Positions 1 to 8,630 of a stretch of DNA of 37,423 bases are shown here, one piece after another. Source of the DNA: Nostoc sp. UHCC 0302 (GTDB lineage: Bacteria; Cyanobacteriota; Cyanobacteriia; Cyanobacteriales; Nostocaceae); the NCBI RefSeq assembly GCF_038096175.1, contig NZ_CP151104.1:1-37423 (forward strand). Direction: 5' to 3'. The notes beneath the pieces were generated by a model. That model did no database searches, was not told the origin of the DNA, and saw nothing but the letters and a program-made list of their open reading frames with translations. The position numbers and the translations under genes were made by a program. Every line of letters begins with the position of its first letter. The first letter of the stretch is position 1.

Positions 1-83
1 AGCTCAATTTAATCTTGACTAGTTCTGAACTTTTATTACCTACAGTGAAAATACAAACCCAGAATTTTAGGGATTCTACAAGT

Positions 84-584
84 ATGAAAACTTCAACAAA
101 AATCATTTGTACAGCAGCTTTTGTTGGTACTTTGGGCTTTGCTGGATTGTCGAGAGTTGTAGGAGCAAAACAACCACAATCTCCGGTAGCAGTTGTACAT
201 CAGCATCATATTGCTACCCAAATTGCCCAAGCCAGTGATGGTGATGGTGATGGTGAAACAAACGATGATGTACAAGAACAGCAAGAAGCAGCAAAACTGC
301 AACCGCTAGCTAAAATTACAGGAAAACAAGCACAGCAAGCAGCTGAAGCATCCAGAGGAGCTAAGTCCAGTAGCGTCAAACTTGAAAACGAAGATGGCAA
401 CTTAGTTTACTCTGTAAAAATTGGTCAGCAAGATGTGAAAGTTGATGCTGGTAATGGCAAGGTTTTATATGCCGAAAATGACAATCAAGAAGATGAAAAA
501 AATGAAGCTAATCGTCCCAAGAGCAGTATTCAAGTTCCAGATACTGGTGATAGTGAGCGCGAAACCAATGATGATAGTAAGTAA
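84..584 (+). CDS. Secreted PepSY-domain-like protein
   Basis: This is a 166-residue protein if translation starts at the ATG at 84. I chose that start because the residues before it do not look like a signal peptide, while MKTSTKIICTAAFVGTLGFA does (basic n-region, then a hydrophobic core). After the leader comes an acidic stretch (DGDGDGETNDD) and then one PepSY-like unit at about residues 75-135: a helix with KITGKQAQQAAEA, followed by strands ending in VDAGNGKVLY. The tail is acidic and charged. PepSY domains are extracytoplasmic modules, often near proteases or envelope-stress sensors. The gene converges on the histidine kinase gene, with a hairpin between them. Whether it feeds the kinase is inference. 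The family call is fairly sure; the function is unknown. Confidence 0.75.
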   Translation: MKTSTKIICTAAFVGTLGFAGLSRVVGAKQPQSPVAVVHQHHIATQIAQASDGDGDGETNDDVQEQQEAAKLQPLAKITGKQAQQAAEASRGAKSSSVKLENEDGNLVYSVKIGQQDVKVDAGNGKVLYAENDNQEDEKNEANRPKSSIQVPDTGDSERETNDDSK

Positions 585-644
585 GTCGGGAGCTTAATTA
601 AGTAAAAACTGTTGTAGCACATACTAACTAAACATTTAATACAC

Positions 645-677
645 AGGGATTGATGAAGTTAACCTTTATCAATCCCT
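645..677. terminator. Hairpin between convergent genes
   Basis: AGGGATTGAT at 645-654 and ATCAATCCCT at 668-677 form a perfect 10-bp stem with a 13-nt loop. It lies between the PepSY gene (+) and the kinase gene (-) and touches the kinase stop codon. There is no long T tract, so it is a probable bidirectional terminator rather than a certain one. Confidence 0.6.
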
Positions 678-1914
678 AATTTATAGAAGCTGGTAAACGG
701 ACATTGAAACAACTACCAAATCCTAATTGGCTAGTGACAGTAATTAATCCACCGTGATTTTGGGCAATCGCTTGAGCGATCGCCAATCCTAAACCAGAAC
801 CACCACAATTATAAGAACGTGATTTATCTGCTCGCCAAAAACGCTCAAAAACCTTGTCGATGTGCCCTGGTGCAATTCCTATGCCTGTATCTTGCACTTT
901 GACATAAACCTGAGAACCGACACGAATGGTTTTGATTTCAATCACGCCTCCTAATGGTGTGTAATGGAGCGCGTTTTCAATCAAATTAGAAAATAGCCGC
1001 GTTAGTTGAACTGAGTCACCCATCAAGTAAAGATTCTCTGTTAGCTGAGAGATCAAATTAATTTGCTTGGCTCCAGCTTGAGGTTTATAAAGTAGCAATA
1101 AGTTTTCCAAGATTGACGTTAAATTGAGACTATCCCAATCCCCATTCGGAACTTTATCGGTACGTGCCAAGAACAGTAAGTCTTCTGTGAGGCGAGTCAT
1201 CTGGTTAGTAGCACTGGCAATCGCCTGAAACTTTTCTGCATCTTTTGGCCCGATTTCCATAGGATATTCTAACGGTAACTCAGCATTAATTTTGATTGCC
1301 ATTAAAGGACTACGTAGTTCATGGGAAGCATCAGCAGTAAACTGTTTGAGCCTTTGAAAACTCTCCTCAATAGGTTGCATCGCTTGACGAGTTAGGAAAA
1401 TGCCACCAATCCCACTAAGAACCAAAGTTATAAGAATTCCACCGCCTAATCCCCAGTCTAATTTTTTGAGAGTTTCATCAAATTCTTCTAAAGATTGACT
1501 CACCCTCACATACCCAACCAACTGATTATTGTCGCTATCAATAATTGGTATAGTTGCAGCTTGGATACGAACTTTGCCGCTCTGAACTTGTACCATTTTG
1601 CTTGGTAATAATGGTGAGTTTAAAACAGTTTTTCCTTGTTGAGTAACTAAATGGCCTTGAGTATCAAACCACTGTAATGCTTGATGACGAGCAATTAGGT
1701 CTTGTGGACGAAAGTCACTTTCAACTTTAAGGCGACCTGCCTCAAATTCTATATTTGCAGCTGCACCTTGTCCTATAGCTGTGAGTTTATCTTTAATTTG
1801 TTGAGTCAGACTATGAGCGAAAACAATTCGGACTGCGAGCGCAAATATTCCTAGCAGTGATGCAAAAACTACCAAGTAAGACAACAATAAACGATATCGA
1901 ATTTTTTGAAACAC
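676..1914 (-). CDS. rppB: Sensor histidine kinase, RppB-like
   Basis: This is a 412-residue membrane sensor kinase. A first membrane segment (about residues 9-33) and a second (about 157-175) bracket a periplasmic sensor region of about 120 residues. The H-box FTADASHELRSPL places the phosphorylated histidine at His198. The ATP-binding half shows the N-box (NLIENALHYTP), the G1 box (DTGIGIAPGH) and the G2 box (GGSGLGLAIAQAI), so it looks catalytically complete. It follows its response regulator by 95 bp on the same strand. The architecture and N-terminus resemble cyanobacterial RppB/NrsS-type kinases, which respond to redox state or metals. That signal is inferred from the family and is not visible in this protein. 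Confidence 0.9.
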   Translation of the reverse strand: MFQKIRYRLLLSYLVVFASLLGIFALAVRIVFAHSLTQQIKDKLTAIGQGAAANIEFEAGRLKVESDFRPQDLIARHQALQWFDTQGHLVTQQGKTVLNSPLLPSKMVQVQSGKVRIQAATIPIIDSDNNQLVGYVRVSQSLEEFDETLKKLDWGLGGGILITLVLSGIGGIFLTRQAMQPIEESFQRLKQFTADASHELRSPLMAIKINAELPLEYPMEIGPKDAEKFQAIASATNQMTRLTEDLLFLARTDKVPNGDWDSLNLTSILENLLLLYKPQAGAKQINLISQLTENLYLMGDSVQLTRLFSNLIENALHYTPLGGVIEIKTIRVGSQVYVKVQDTGIGIAPGHIDKVFERFWRADKSRSYNCGGSGLGLAIAQAIAQNHGGLITVTSQLGFGSCFNVRLPASIN

Positions 1915-2009
1915 ATTTTTATGGATAGCAAACTATTGGTTATTAACTAAAATCTAGGATGGTACACATATAAGTAATGATTGAGACCAATATTTCTAAT
2001 TAAACTATT

Positions 2010-2684
2010 TTACTGATGTCGTAAACGATAACCAATGCCATAAACATTTTCAATCAAGTCTTCTGAAATTCCAGCAGCTTTGAGTTTATTCCGCAAATTT
2101 GTAATATGAGTTTTGATACTTCCCTCCCCCGAATATTTATCAAATTCCCACAGTTTGTCAAAGATTGCTGAACGAGTCACAACTTGATTTGGGTGTCTCA
2201 AAAAATATTCTAATATCATGTATTCTTTAGGCGTTAATGACAGAATATTCCCTGCATAAGTAACCTGTTGGCTGCCCGGATCTAATTGCAAATCACCGTG
2301 GATTAAAATTGATGGGCGCATCTGTGGACTTCTTCGAGCTAAAGCTCTGATACGTGCTGCTAACTCTTTTAGATCAAATGGCTTGACCAAGTAATCATCA
2401 GCACCAGCATCGAGTCCAATAATTTTATCGCCTGTTGTATCTCGCGCTGTCAGCATTAAAATCAGAGCATTAGATGAAGCAGCACGTAAACGCTGACACA
2501 AAGTGATGCCATCTAATTTAGGAAGCATTAAATCTAATAAGATTAACTCGTATAATCCTGATTGCGACCATTCCCACCCATCAAGCCCATCGTTTGTTAC
2601 ATCCACAATATGGTGTTGTCGTCTTAAATACTCGGCTAATGGTTTGGCAATGCGCTCGTCATCTTCAATTATCAAAATTCTCAT
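2010..2684 (-). CDS. rppA: OmpR-family response regulator, RppA-like
   Basis: This is a 224-residue DNA-binding response regulator. The receiver domain (about 1-118) has the acidic pair EDD at 7-9, the phospho-acceptor Asp51 in LILLDLMLP, and the conserved Lys in LVKPF. The C-terminal winged helix (about 128-222) has the OmpR/PhoB signature LTPKEYMILEYFLRHPNQVV and ends in ENVYGIGYRL. It is the first gene of the two-component pair and would be phosphorylated by the kinase encoded downstream. The name RppA is by resemblance to cyanobacterial regulators; target genes are not evident. The adjacent PepSY gene and the MFS remnant are reasonable guesses. Confidence 0.9.
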   Translation of the reverse strand: MRILIIEDDERIAKPLAEYLRRQHHIVDVTNDGLDGWEWSQSGLYELILLDLMLPKLDGITLCQRLRAASSNALILMLTARDTTGDKIIGLDAGADDYLVKPFDLKELAARIRALARRSPQMRPSILIHGDLQLDPGSQQVTYAGNILSLTPKEYMILEYFLRHPNQVVTRSAIFDKLWEFDKYSGEGSIKTHITNLRNKLKAAGISEDLIENVYGIGYRLRHQ

Positions 2685-2767
2685 AATACTTCATCTCTTA
2701 ACTTATTAGAGCTTGGTAACATCAAGTTAGGGATGATTTTAGTTACAAACTTTTACAATGTAATGAA

Positions 2768-3391
2768 TTATAAATGATTTGAATTATTGAACACTAATAA
2801 CAGTGCTGCCACTAATGCAAAGATGCTACTAATTATAAAAGTACTTGTTGATCCAAAGTGCTGCCATAATTCACCAGCTAAAATACTGGCTGGTAAAAGT
2901 GCTATGCCTACTGCTAGATTGAGAAATCCAAATGCAGTACCTCGTAATGCAGCTGAAACTTTATCTGCTACCAGTGCTAACAATACGCCCTGACTCATAC
3001 CCAAATGCAAACCGTACAGAGCAAACAAAACCCAGACTTGCCAAGCAGCTTGAACAAAAGCAAAGCCCAAGTAAACTAGGGCATACAGTAAATATCCCGC
3101 AGATAGTAGTTTTACACGTCCAAAGCGATCCGACAAGACACCAGTTGGATAAGCACTAAGAGAATAAGCTAAATTCATCACCAGTAGGGTCAATGGCACG
3201 AAAGCGGCTGTAATCCCAACTTGAGAAGCACGAAGTAATAAAAAAGCATCGCTAGAGTTGCCTAAATTAAACAATAGTGCAACTACTACCAAAAACCAGT
3301 ATTCCCGGCTCAAGTTAGCAAGAGTAGAAAAATGCAGTGGATGATTGTGAGATGCTGTGTTGGCTGTTTTACTCTTTTCGTGTACTCCCAA
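2768..3391 (-). pseudogene. MFS transporter, C-terminal half only
   Basis: These 207 residues correspond to the second half of a major facilitator superfamily permease of roughly 400 residues. About six hydrophobic segments are present. The loop LSDRFGRVKLLSAGYLLYAL is the MFS signature loop at the start of the second half. The first six membrane helices are missing. At the 5' side the reading frame runs into the start of a tyrosine recombinase gene in another frame, so the truncation is a recombination scar near 3375-3400. The nominal start MGVHEKSK is probably junction sequence. The fragment lies upstream of the response regulator on the same strand. A half-permease is unlikely to transport by itself. 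Confidence 0.8.
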
Positions 3392-3551
3392 TGCTAGTTA
3401 ACGCCTCGCGCATTGTGCGCCGCGAACCTTCACCTAAACTGTTCAGATACACCTCTGCTGGGTGCATGGTAATGGGCAGAGGCTCTGTCAGTGCCAGCGA
3501 CTCTGGGCTAAAATTGTTAGCGTAAATGCGAAGCAGTTTGTCGTCAGACAT
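3369..3551 (-). pseudogene. Tyrosine recombinase, N-terminal fragment
   Basis: This fragment is the front of a phage-integrase-type protein. The segment LPITMHPAEVYLNSLGEGSR followed by RTMREALTSI matches the core-binding start of integrases common in Nostoc, which read roughly HPAxVYLxSLxPGSRxTMxxALxxIA. I prefer the ATG at 3551 (MSDDKLLRIY), though the frame is open to 3623. The frame ends almost at once after ALTSI, exactly where the MFS remnant begins. The core-binding domain is therefore cut short and the catalytic domain is absent. It is a recombination relic, not a working enzyme. Confidence 0.65.
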
Positions 3552-3623
3552 CGCGCGGGTGTTCACGGCAAGTTTAATGAGGCTTTGAATTAGATCCTCC
3601 CTCAAATGTGCCTCTCTGTACAC

Positions 3624-4146
3624 CTTCTAGCCTCCCTGGATTGCGAGAATACAACTTCTCTGCATTAAATAACCTGCCACTTCTTCATAGACCCGTGCCA
3701 AGTGCTGACGAGGAAATTTTTACAAGAGCCATGAGGCATTGGCTCTTTTAGAACCAGTTTCAATTGCCAATTCCACGTTAGAGCCATTACGTGTAATTGC
3801 TGCCTATATATATTGATCTGGCGTGATAGCTTTTTTGGCATTGAGCCGACAATCGGGTAATTTCCATTTATTTCTCCATCTGGTCATTCGTTGCGATCGC
3901 TTTCAAGACTGCACTCCCATGCAATCACGTCAAATCTCGCCACTATTTCAAATACCGTAATATGCTCTACGCTACTGGCGAGATAACGACAGTCGCAGGG
4001 AAAGCGAGAATCAAAACAGCTTGTCAACGTACATCAGTATTGTTGACATAATGCGTTGGCCCTAGTGTTCTAGGTATTAGTTATAATAAACGCAAAATAT
4101 AGGAGTAAGTATTTACTTCTACTTTTTCTAATATAAGGAATACAAA
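3624..4146. other. Gene-free stretch with transposon debris
   Basis: There is no convincing intact gene here. A segment around 3826-3860 (agcttttttggcattgagcc) recurs around 4988-5022 next to an IS4-type transposase relic, so it is probably the tail of a related dead insertion sequence. The sequence just before the next gene (about 4080-4146) is AT-rich and may hold its promoter, but I cannot place -35/-10 boxes with confidence. Confidence 0.4.
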
Positions 4147-4542
4147 ATGAACTTACCTAAGTTATCAGCATTTCAACTTGTTAAAGCAATCAATCATGGA
4201 AGTGGAATATCCGATTTTCGGATGGCTAATAAACTTTATCCTCTTTTACAGGAAGCAAAAAAGAACCCTAACCAATCAATTGGCAGTGATAATTTTTCTA
4301 AAAACCAAAAAGAATGTATAGAAATACTGAGGAAGCTCATTCAAGCACAAAATATACTTACTCAACAAGAATGTGTAGAAAGGCTTGAAAAGCTTATGCA
4401 ACTCGAAGATATACTTACTCAAGAAGAATGTATAGAAAGGCTTAAAAAGCTTATGCAACAAGATTTGTTAACTTTAGAAGAAGAGAAGCGACAACTTCGA
4501 GAAAAATATTTATCAGAGTATTTAACTAAATTTGGGTTATAG
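4147..4542 (+). CDS. Small helical protein with three 19-residue repeats
   Basis: I do not recognise this 131-residue protein. The first 50 residues are non-repetitive. Then come three tandem 19-residue units starting at 4312, 4369 and 4426, of the form EC(I/V)ExLxKLxQ...LTQ(Q/E). They are 57 bp each and clearly similar in DNA, so they arose by recent duplication. The repeats are amphipathic and probably form a helical bundle or coiled coil, with Cys, Leu and Met at fixed spacing. There is no signal peptide or membrane segment. The gene stands alone between transposon relics. An AAGGA-type ribosome site precedes the ATG. Function unknown. Confidence 0.6.
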   Translation: MNLPKLSAFQLVKAINHGSGISDFRMANKLYPLLQEAKKNPNQSIGSDNFSKNQKECIEILRKLIQAQNILTQQECVERLEKLMQLEDILTQEECIERLKKLMQQDLLTLEEEKRQLREKYLSEYLTKFGL

Positions 4543-4838
4543 CCGAAAGGAAAAAAGTCTAAACTTTAAAACATAAACTTTCAATACTTCTGCGATCCTA
4601 TAGGAATCCTATTTGATTTTTGAAAAAAACCGTATATCCCAAAAGTGGGAAAATCAAAGCTAGTGTTTCGGATAAACCACTCAAACATCCACTTTAAATG
4701 AGAGAGTGAGCAATTTTGCATTTGTAACTTTAATTAACGGTAGGAAAATTGCAAAGAAAGTATTGGGTTTGTGCAGAGAATAAAGGCTTTGTAGGATAAT
4801 TTTCACCCTGGCTCGTTGTGGAAATTAGGAGTATTGCG

Positions 4839-5060
4839 ATGAGTTAGGTAGCAGAGGAGTTAATGAATGCAGACTTAGGAGATCAACGGCGAAATTGACG
4901 TTTGATAACAATAGTAGAAGATTTAGCGACACAATAAACTGCAAAGCCTATAGTGATTTGATACCTAAATATATTGATATAACGTTGAGCTTTTTTGGCT
5001 TTGAGCCGACAACCGTGTAATTTGGGTTTATTGAGAGTATGTACTGTACTCTGCCGTTGC
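4839..5060 (+). pseudogene. IS4-type transposase relic
   Basis: In the frame beginning at 4839 the sequence reads EELMNADLGDQRRN-stop-RLITIVEDLATQ-stop, matching the N-terminus of IS4-family transposases (E-E-L-x-x-A-D-L-G-D-x-R-x-x-x-R-L-x-x-I-V-x-D-L). Two in-frame stops occur within 40 codons, and the recognisable sequence then breaks off into the repeat shared with about 3826-3860. The catalytic DDE core is missing. This is a degraded insertion sequence. Confidence 0.6.
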
Positions 5061-5162
5061 TCTTGGCAGCCCCCATAAAGGCCACATCAATCATCTGTTC
5101 AAATACTAAATTTTTTGGGAATACTTAGTTTACGTTTTACGAGACATAAATAGATACTTTAC

Positions 5163-5216
5163 AACCCTGGATAAATTGCAATCTCGATAAAGTTGGCATC
5201 TATCTAGGGTTTTTTA
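5163..5216 (+). terminator. Rho-independent terminator
   Basis: AACCCTGGATA at 5163-5173 pairs with TATCTAGGGTT at 5201-5211 (10 Watson-Crick pairs plus one G-T), followed directly by a T run (gggttttttatg). It would stop rightward transcription coming from the small repeat gene and the transposase relic. Confidence 0.65.
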
Positions 5217-5292
5217 TGTTTATCTTAATAGCATTGATTTAAATCTATACATTCACCAGATCACCCAATTTATCGCCGACTACAATTAACGC

Positions 5293-5913
5293 CTATTTAA
5301 ATTTTTTGGCTTTTCCAATTGACCACGCTACCTCTCCCCCCTTCCTTTGTCCCGCCCTGGTAAAAATAAAACCACCATCTTCAAACTTTGTACCGTACCC
5401 GCGAACTGTAGCTGGAGATAATTTGAGCAGAGTCGCCAGTTCACGAGTGCTAAGTAGCCAACCATTTTTATAAGCTTCTTCCAATGCCCGCAGATGGGCT
5501 ACTGGATCTGGAGCGGTCGCTAGTCCCGGAAGCTGGCGAATGATCGCAGGAATTAGCCGTGTCACTAACCCTTCAATTAGTTGCGGAAGTTGACCGAGCT
5601 GACTGGCGGTCAGTCCGGTCACTGTTAACTGACCGTCAGACTGACTGGCAGACTCTATGCCAGAATCAAAATGCTCAGGCTGACCGCCGGACTGTCTGGC
5701 GTATTGGTCGGCAAAGTCCGCCATGCTGCCACCTGCTTTCATGTGAGCATCTAGCTGGTCAAGCAACTCTAATTGCTCTCCACTGACATAAGACTTATTG
5801 CCAATTTTGGTTGGCTTGATGCCTAACCGATTGATCCGATCGTAGAGGACGGATTTAACAATCCCGTACTTGTCGGGGAGCTGTGCTACTGGCACTCGGT
5901 CGAGTTGGGTCAT
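5293..5913 (-). CDS. Two-domain helix-turn-helix protein
   Basis: This is a 206-residue protein from the ATG at 5913 (MTQLDRVPVAQ). The frame is open 25 codons further upstream, but that extension is Cys-rich and unlike a protein start. The N-terminal part (about 8-45, VPVAQLPDKYGIVKSVLYDR) looks like a MerR/excisionase-type winged helix. A Gln-rich middle follows. The C-terminal part (WLLSTRELATLLKLSPATVR) is a second helix-turn-helix, followed by a conserved-looking basic tail. There is no catalytic motif. Several copies of a GACCGCC-containing sequence lie inside and just upstream of the gene, which suggests it binds its own DNA. The role could be plasmid copy control or transcription; I cannot name the family. 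Confidence 0.65.
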   Translation of the reverse strand: MTQLDRVPVAQLPDKYGIVKSVLYDRINRLGIKPTKIGNKSYVSGEQLELLDQLDAHMKAGGSMADFADQYARQSGGQPEHFDSGIESASQSDGQLTVTGLTASQLGQLPQLIEGLVTRLIPAIIRQLPGLATAPDPVAHLRALEEAYKNGWLLSTRELATLLKLSPATVRGYGTKFEDGGFIFTRAGQRKGGEVAWSIGKAKKFK

Positions 5914-6007
5914 AGTCGGCGGTCTGACTGGCAGACAGTTTGTGTAACAGCATACACGCTTGCACTGACAATTAGCAACTGCATTCACTACCGGACTGAC
6001 CGCCAGT
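5602..6007. repeat. Repeated ACTGGCGGTCAGT-type motifs
   Basis: The 13-mer ACTGGCGGTCAGT at 5602-5614 has its exact reverse complement at 5995-6007, upstream of the helix-turn-helix gene. Shorter relatives occur near 5630-5650, 5679-5700 and 5916-5938. The copies flank and enter the coding region. Possible operator or iteron-like sites for the encoded protein. Confidence 0.45.
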
Positions 6008-6237
6008 CAGGTCGGAGTGTCTTTGAACCGCTTGCCTCGGATGTCGTGAAACTATCAAATCCCGACAAAAGCGCGATTGCGTACCCGCCCGCTGGAAGCG
6101 ATCGCTCTTGCGGGTTAATCTGGGGCTGAATGCTTTACAGTCGGCGTTTTTACATCAATGTAGCCTATGAAGTTGTATATTTTCATTTCTTTGAGCAACT
6201 TTAGTTCGTAAATTCTCCACGACCTTTCTTACACTTC

Positions 6238-7167
6238 CTATCTGTCACGTTCTTTTTTCAAATTGGTAGCTACTATATCCTTGACAAGCTGTAAAAACTC
6301 ATTTAAGACAGTAGATTGGTCATTGCGCCGCATTAGTGCAACAATCTGGATTTCCAAGTTTTCTCCTTCAATTGGTCTGTAGACAACTCCCTGACGCTGA
6401 ATGTTTTGGGCATTTTTCAGCAGTAATGATACCCCAACTCCACCTGCAACTAAGCTCAATACAGTCAGCATCCAAGTTGCTTCTTGGACAATTTTTGGTT
6501 CCCGACCAAAAACCTGTTTACAAAAGTCGATAATTTGCTTATAGAAGTGGACTATCTCTGGTGAAGGTAAAACAAAAGATTCATTTGCTAATGCCTTGAG
6601 TGGAATTTGAGATTTACTCGCTAGTTCGTGTGACTCAGGTAAAGCAATCACCAGTGGCTCTTGCAAAATAAGCGTAGAAATTAAATCAGGATGATTGTCA
6701 GAGGGTAAAAAATCAAACCCAATATCAATTTGGTAATCAAGTAATTGCTGTCTTTGCTCTTGAGGTGCTAATTCATATAAAACAAATTTGACATCGGGGA
6801 AGCGAGAGTGAAGAACTTTCAAAATATCTGGCAAAACACTATTAATAATTGAGCTATTAACTGCAATCCCCAACTCACCTATCTCGCCGCGACTAGCTCT
6901 GTATGCTCGTTCCTTTGTCCGTTCAACTTGCTTAATAATCTCAACAGCATCTTTCAATAACACTTCTCCAGCAGGAGTTAATTGACTAGTATCCCTGTTA
7001 ATAAGTATAGGCTCTAAGCGCTTTATCGGGTCTCCTAAATCCTTTTCCAACCGCTTAATACGTCTGCTCAGAGTCCCCTGGTCAATATTCAGATGTTCCG
7101 CAGCCCGACTGAAGTTGAGTTGGTTTTCTACTAAAACAAGAAAAAACTTTAGATTCTCTATATTCAT
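6238..7167 (-). CDS. LysR-family transcriptional regulator
   Basis: This 309-residue protein has the LysR N-terminal winged helix at residues 1-60 (MNIENLKFFLVLVENQLNFS, then RAAEHLNIDQGTLSRRIKRL). A PBP2-type effector-binding domain follows at about 92-295, containing the typical ELGIAVNSS strand and a later SLVAGGVGVSLLL. The length is usual for the family. It is transcribed away from the aspartoacylase-like gene across a 235-bp spacer, the classic arrangement in which a LysR regulator controls its divergent neighbour and itself. The effector cannot be told from sequence. Confidence 0.9.
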   Translation of the reverse strand: MNIENLKFFLVLVENQLNFSRAAEHLNIDQGTLSRRIKRLEKDLGDPIKRLEPILINRDTSQLTPAGEVLLKDAVEIIKQVERTKERAYRASRGEIGELGIAVNSSIINSVLPDILKVLHSRFPDVKFVLYELAPQEQRQQLLDYQIDIGFDFLPSDNHPDLISTLILQEPLVIALPESHELASKSQIPLKALANESFVLPSPEIVHFYKQIIDFCKQVFGREPKIVQEATWMLTVLSLVAGGVGVSLLLKNAQNIQRQGVVYRPIEGENLEIQIVALMRRNDQSTVLNEFLQLVKDIVATNLKKERDR

Positions 7168-7188
7168 AAATATACCTACTATGCAAAA

Positions 7189-7207
7189 TTGTCCTAGTTT
7201 TATACAA
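7189..7207. promoter_or_regulatory. Candidate LysR-type operator
   Basis: TTGT at 7189-7192 and ACAA at 7204-7207 form a dyad with an 11-bp spacer, 22 bp before the LysR start codon and inside the divergent 7168-7402 spacer. It suits a LysR recognition site. The dyad is short and could be chance. Confidence 0.35.
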
Positions 7208-7402
7208 AAGTTAATTTGACGAGGAGCATCCTAATTGTTGAAAATTTTAGTGCGTAGATAGATAAGTCCAACATTATTAGAAATTATTTCAGTCTGCTGA
7301 TACCTTCTTATGCAAATTTATCTGAGTCTGATGCAATATCTGATTTGACTTTATATAGCCAGTTATGGACTAATTAAATTTAACCTTATATCAACAATCA
7401 GT

Positions 7403-8314
7403 ATGCCTGAAATAGAGCAAATAACAGACTTCATTATTGGGATTGTAATGATTATTGGGGGAATGCATGGAAACGAACTCACAGGAGTACATCTAATTAA
7501 ATTGTTTGAGCAATTCCCCCATTTAATTCAACGCTCAGGCTTTCAAATCCAGACTCTGTTAGCTAATCCCGAAGCTATTGCACAATGTAGACGTTATATT
7601 GAAACAGACTTAAACCGCCGCTTCAATAATCAAGACCTACACAACCTGACACTCTCTAGTTTTGAAGATAAGCTAGCAAGGCAAATCTACAATAATCTCA
7701 AATCACAAATTCAATCACAGATAAATATGTTTGTGGATTTGCACAGTACTACTGCAAACATGGGTTTGACTCTTATTCTAATCAAACTTGATCCTTGGTT
7801 GTTACAACTAGCAGTATATCTGAGTTCAATTAATCCAGAAGTGAGAGTTCTTTATATACCATCTCATGCAGCAGATGGCTTTCTGATTTCTCAATGCGAA
7901 TTAGGTTTTGCTCTTGAAGTTGGCCCTGTACCTCAAGGCGTGTTGAATGCAGTTTTATTTCAGAAAACAAAGTCAATAATTTATGCCATTTTTGACTATG
8001 TACAAGCATTCAATCAAGGTTCAATTCAGTCTCAAACCAATACGCTCACACTTTATGAATATGTAAGAACTATCGATTATCCCAGAAATGAGCATGGAGA
8101 GATTCAAGCGATGATTCACCCACAGCTTCAGTCTAGAGATTTTGAGCCTTTAAATCCTGGAGAGCCGATCTTTCTTACTTTTGACGAAGAAACGATTACA
8201 TATAAAGGTACATCGACTGTTTTCCCTATTTTCATTAATGAAGCTGCTTATTACGAGCAAGGCACTGCCATGTGTCTAACTAACAAGCGACAAATTATCG
8301 TAGAGGCATCATGA
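7403..8314 (+). CDS. Aspartoacylase-like zinc hydrolase
   Basis: This 303-residue protein is of the AspA / succinylglutamate desuccinylase family, zinc carboxypeptidase-like enzymes that remove acyl groups from N-acyl amino acids. Visible family motifs are GGMHGNELTG (zinc ligands His22 and Glu25), ETDLNRRF (substrate Arg), VDLHSTTANMG (third zinc ligand His114) and ALEVGPVPQG (catalytic Glu region). A beta-rich C-terminal domain follows, so it looks complete. The start could be Met16, but Met1 gives a length closer to family members. It is divergent from the LysR gene and overlaps the next gene by 4 bp. The true substrate, whether N-acetylaspartate or another acyl amino acid, is not determined. 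Confidence 0.85.
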   Translation: MPEIEQITDFIIGIVMIIGGMHGNELTGVHLIKLFEQFPHLIQRSGFQIQTLLANPEAIAQCRRYIETDLNRRFNNQDLHNLTLSSFEDKLARQIYNNLKSQIQSQINMFVDLHSTTANMGLTLILIKLDPWLLQLAVYLSSINPEVRVLYIPSHAADGFLISQCELGFALEVGPVPQGVLNAVLFQKTKSIIYAIFDYVQAFNQGSIQSQTNTLTLYEYVRTIDYPRNEHGEIQAMIHPQLQSRDFEPLNPGEPIFLTFDEETITYKGTSTVFPIFINEAAYYEQGTAMCLTNKRQIIVEAS

Positions 8315-8538
8315 GCAAATTATTGGAATACTTCGTTGCTGGTATTTTTATTAGCTTGTTCTGGCTTTTCTGGCAAGCAACTGTTAGCAGAAACTCAAAT
8401 CCAGTTGATGCTTGTGTTGTCAAGCTTCTTAAGGAAACTCAAGATAAGATACTGTACTCTGACCTGAAAAATAAGTGTGATAAAATGTGTCAAGACCTTG
8501 AATTAGAAGGTTGTCAAGCAAATATTCCATTTCCTTAA
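8311..8538 (+). CDS. Small membrane-anchored protein
   Basis: This is a 75-residue protein whose ATG overlaps the stop of the aspartoacylase-like gene (ATGA), so the two are translationally coupled. Residues 5-24 (LEYFVAGIFISLFWLFWQAT) form one membrane segment. The remaining 50 residues are soluble and contain four Cys (DACVV, NKCDKMCQDLELEGC). The Cys spacing could bind a metal or form disulfides. I do not recognise the family. The tight coupling suggests a partner of the hydrolase. Confidence 0.6.
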   Translation: MSKLLEYFVAGIFISLFWLFWQATVSRNSNPVDACVVKLLKETQDKILYSDLKNKCDKMCQDLELEGCQANIPFP

Positions 8539-8630
8539 GTGATATTGGCGTAATTTAGGAGCGCTTTCATTTTATGACTTTTGGGGGAATGAGAAGAGGG
8601 CTTTTTCGGCTCTAGTCCATTGTTTTAACG

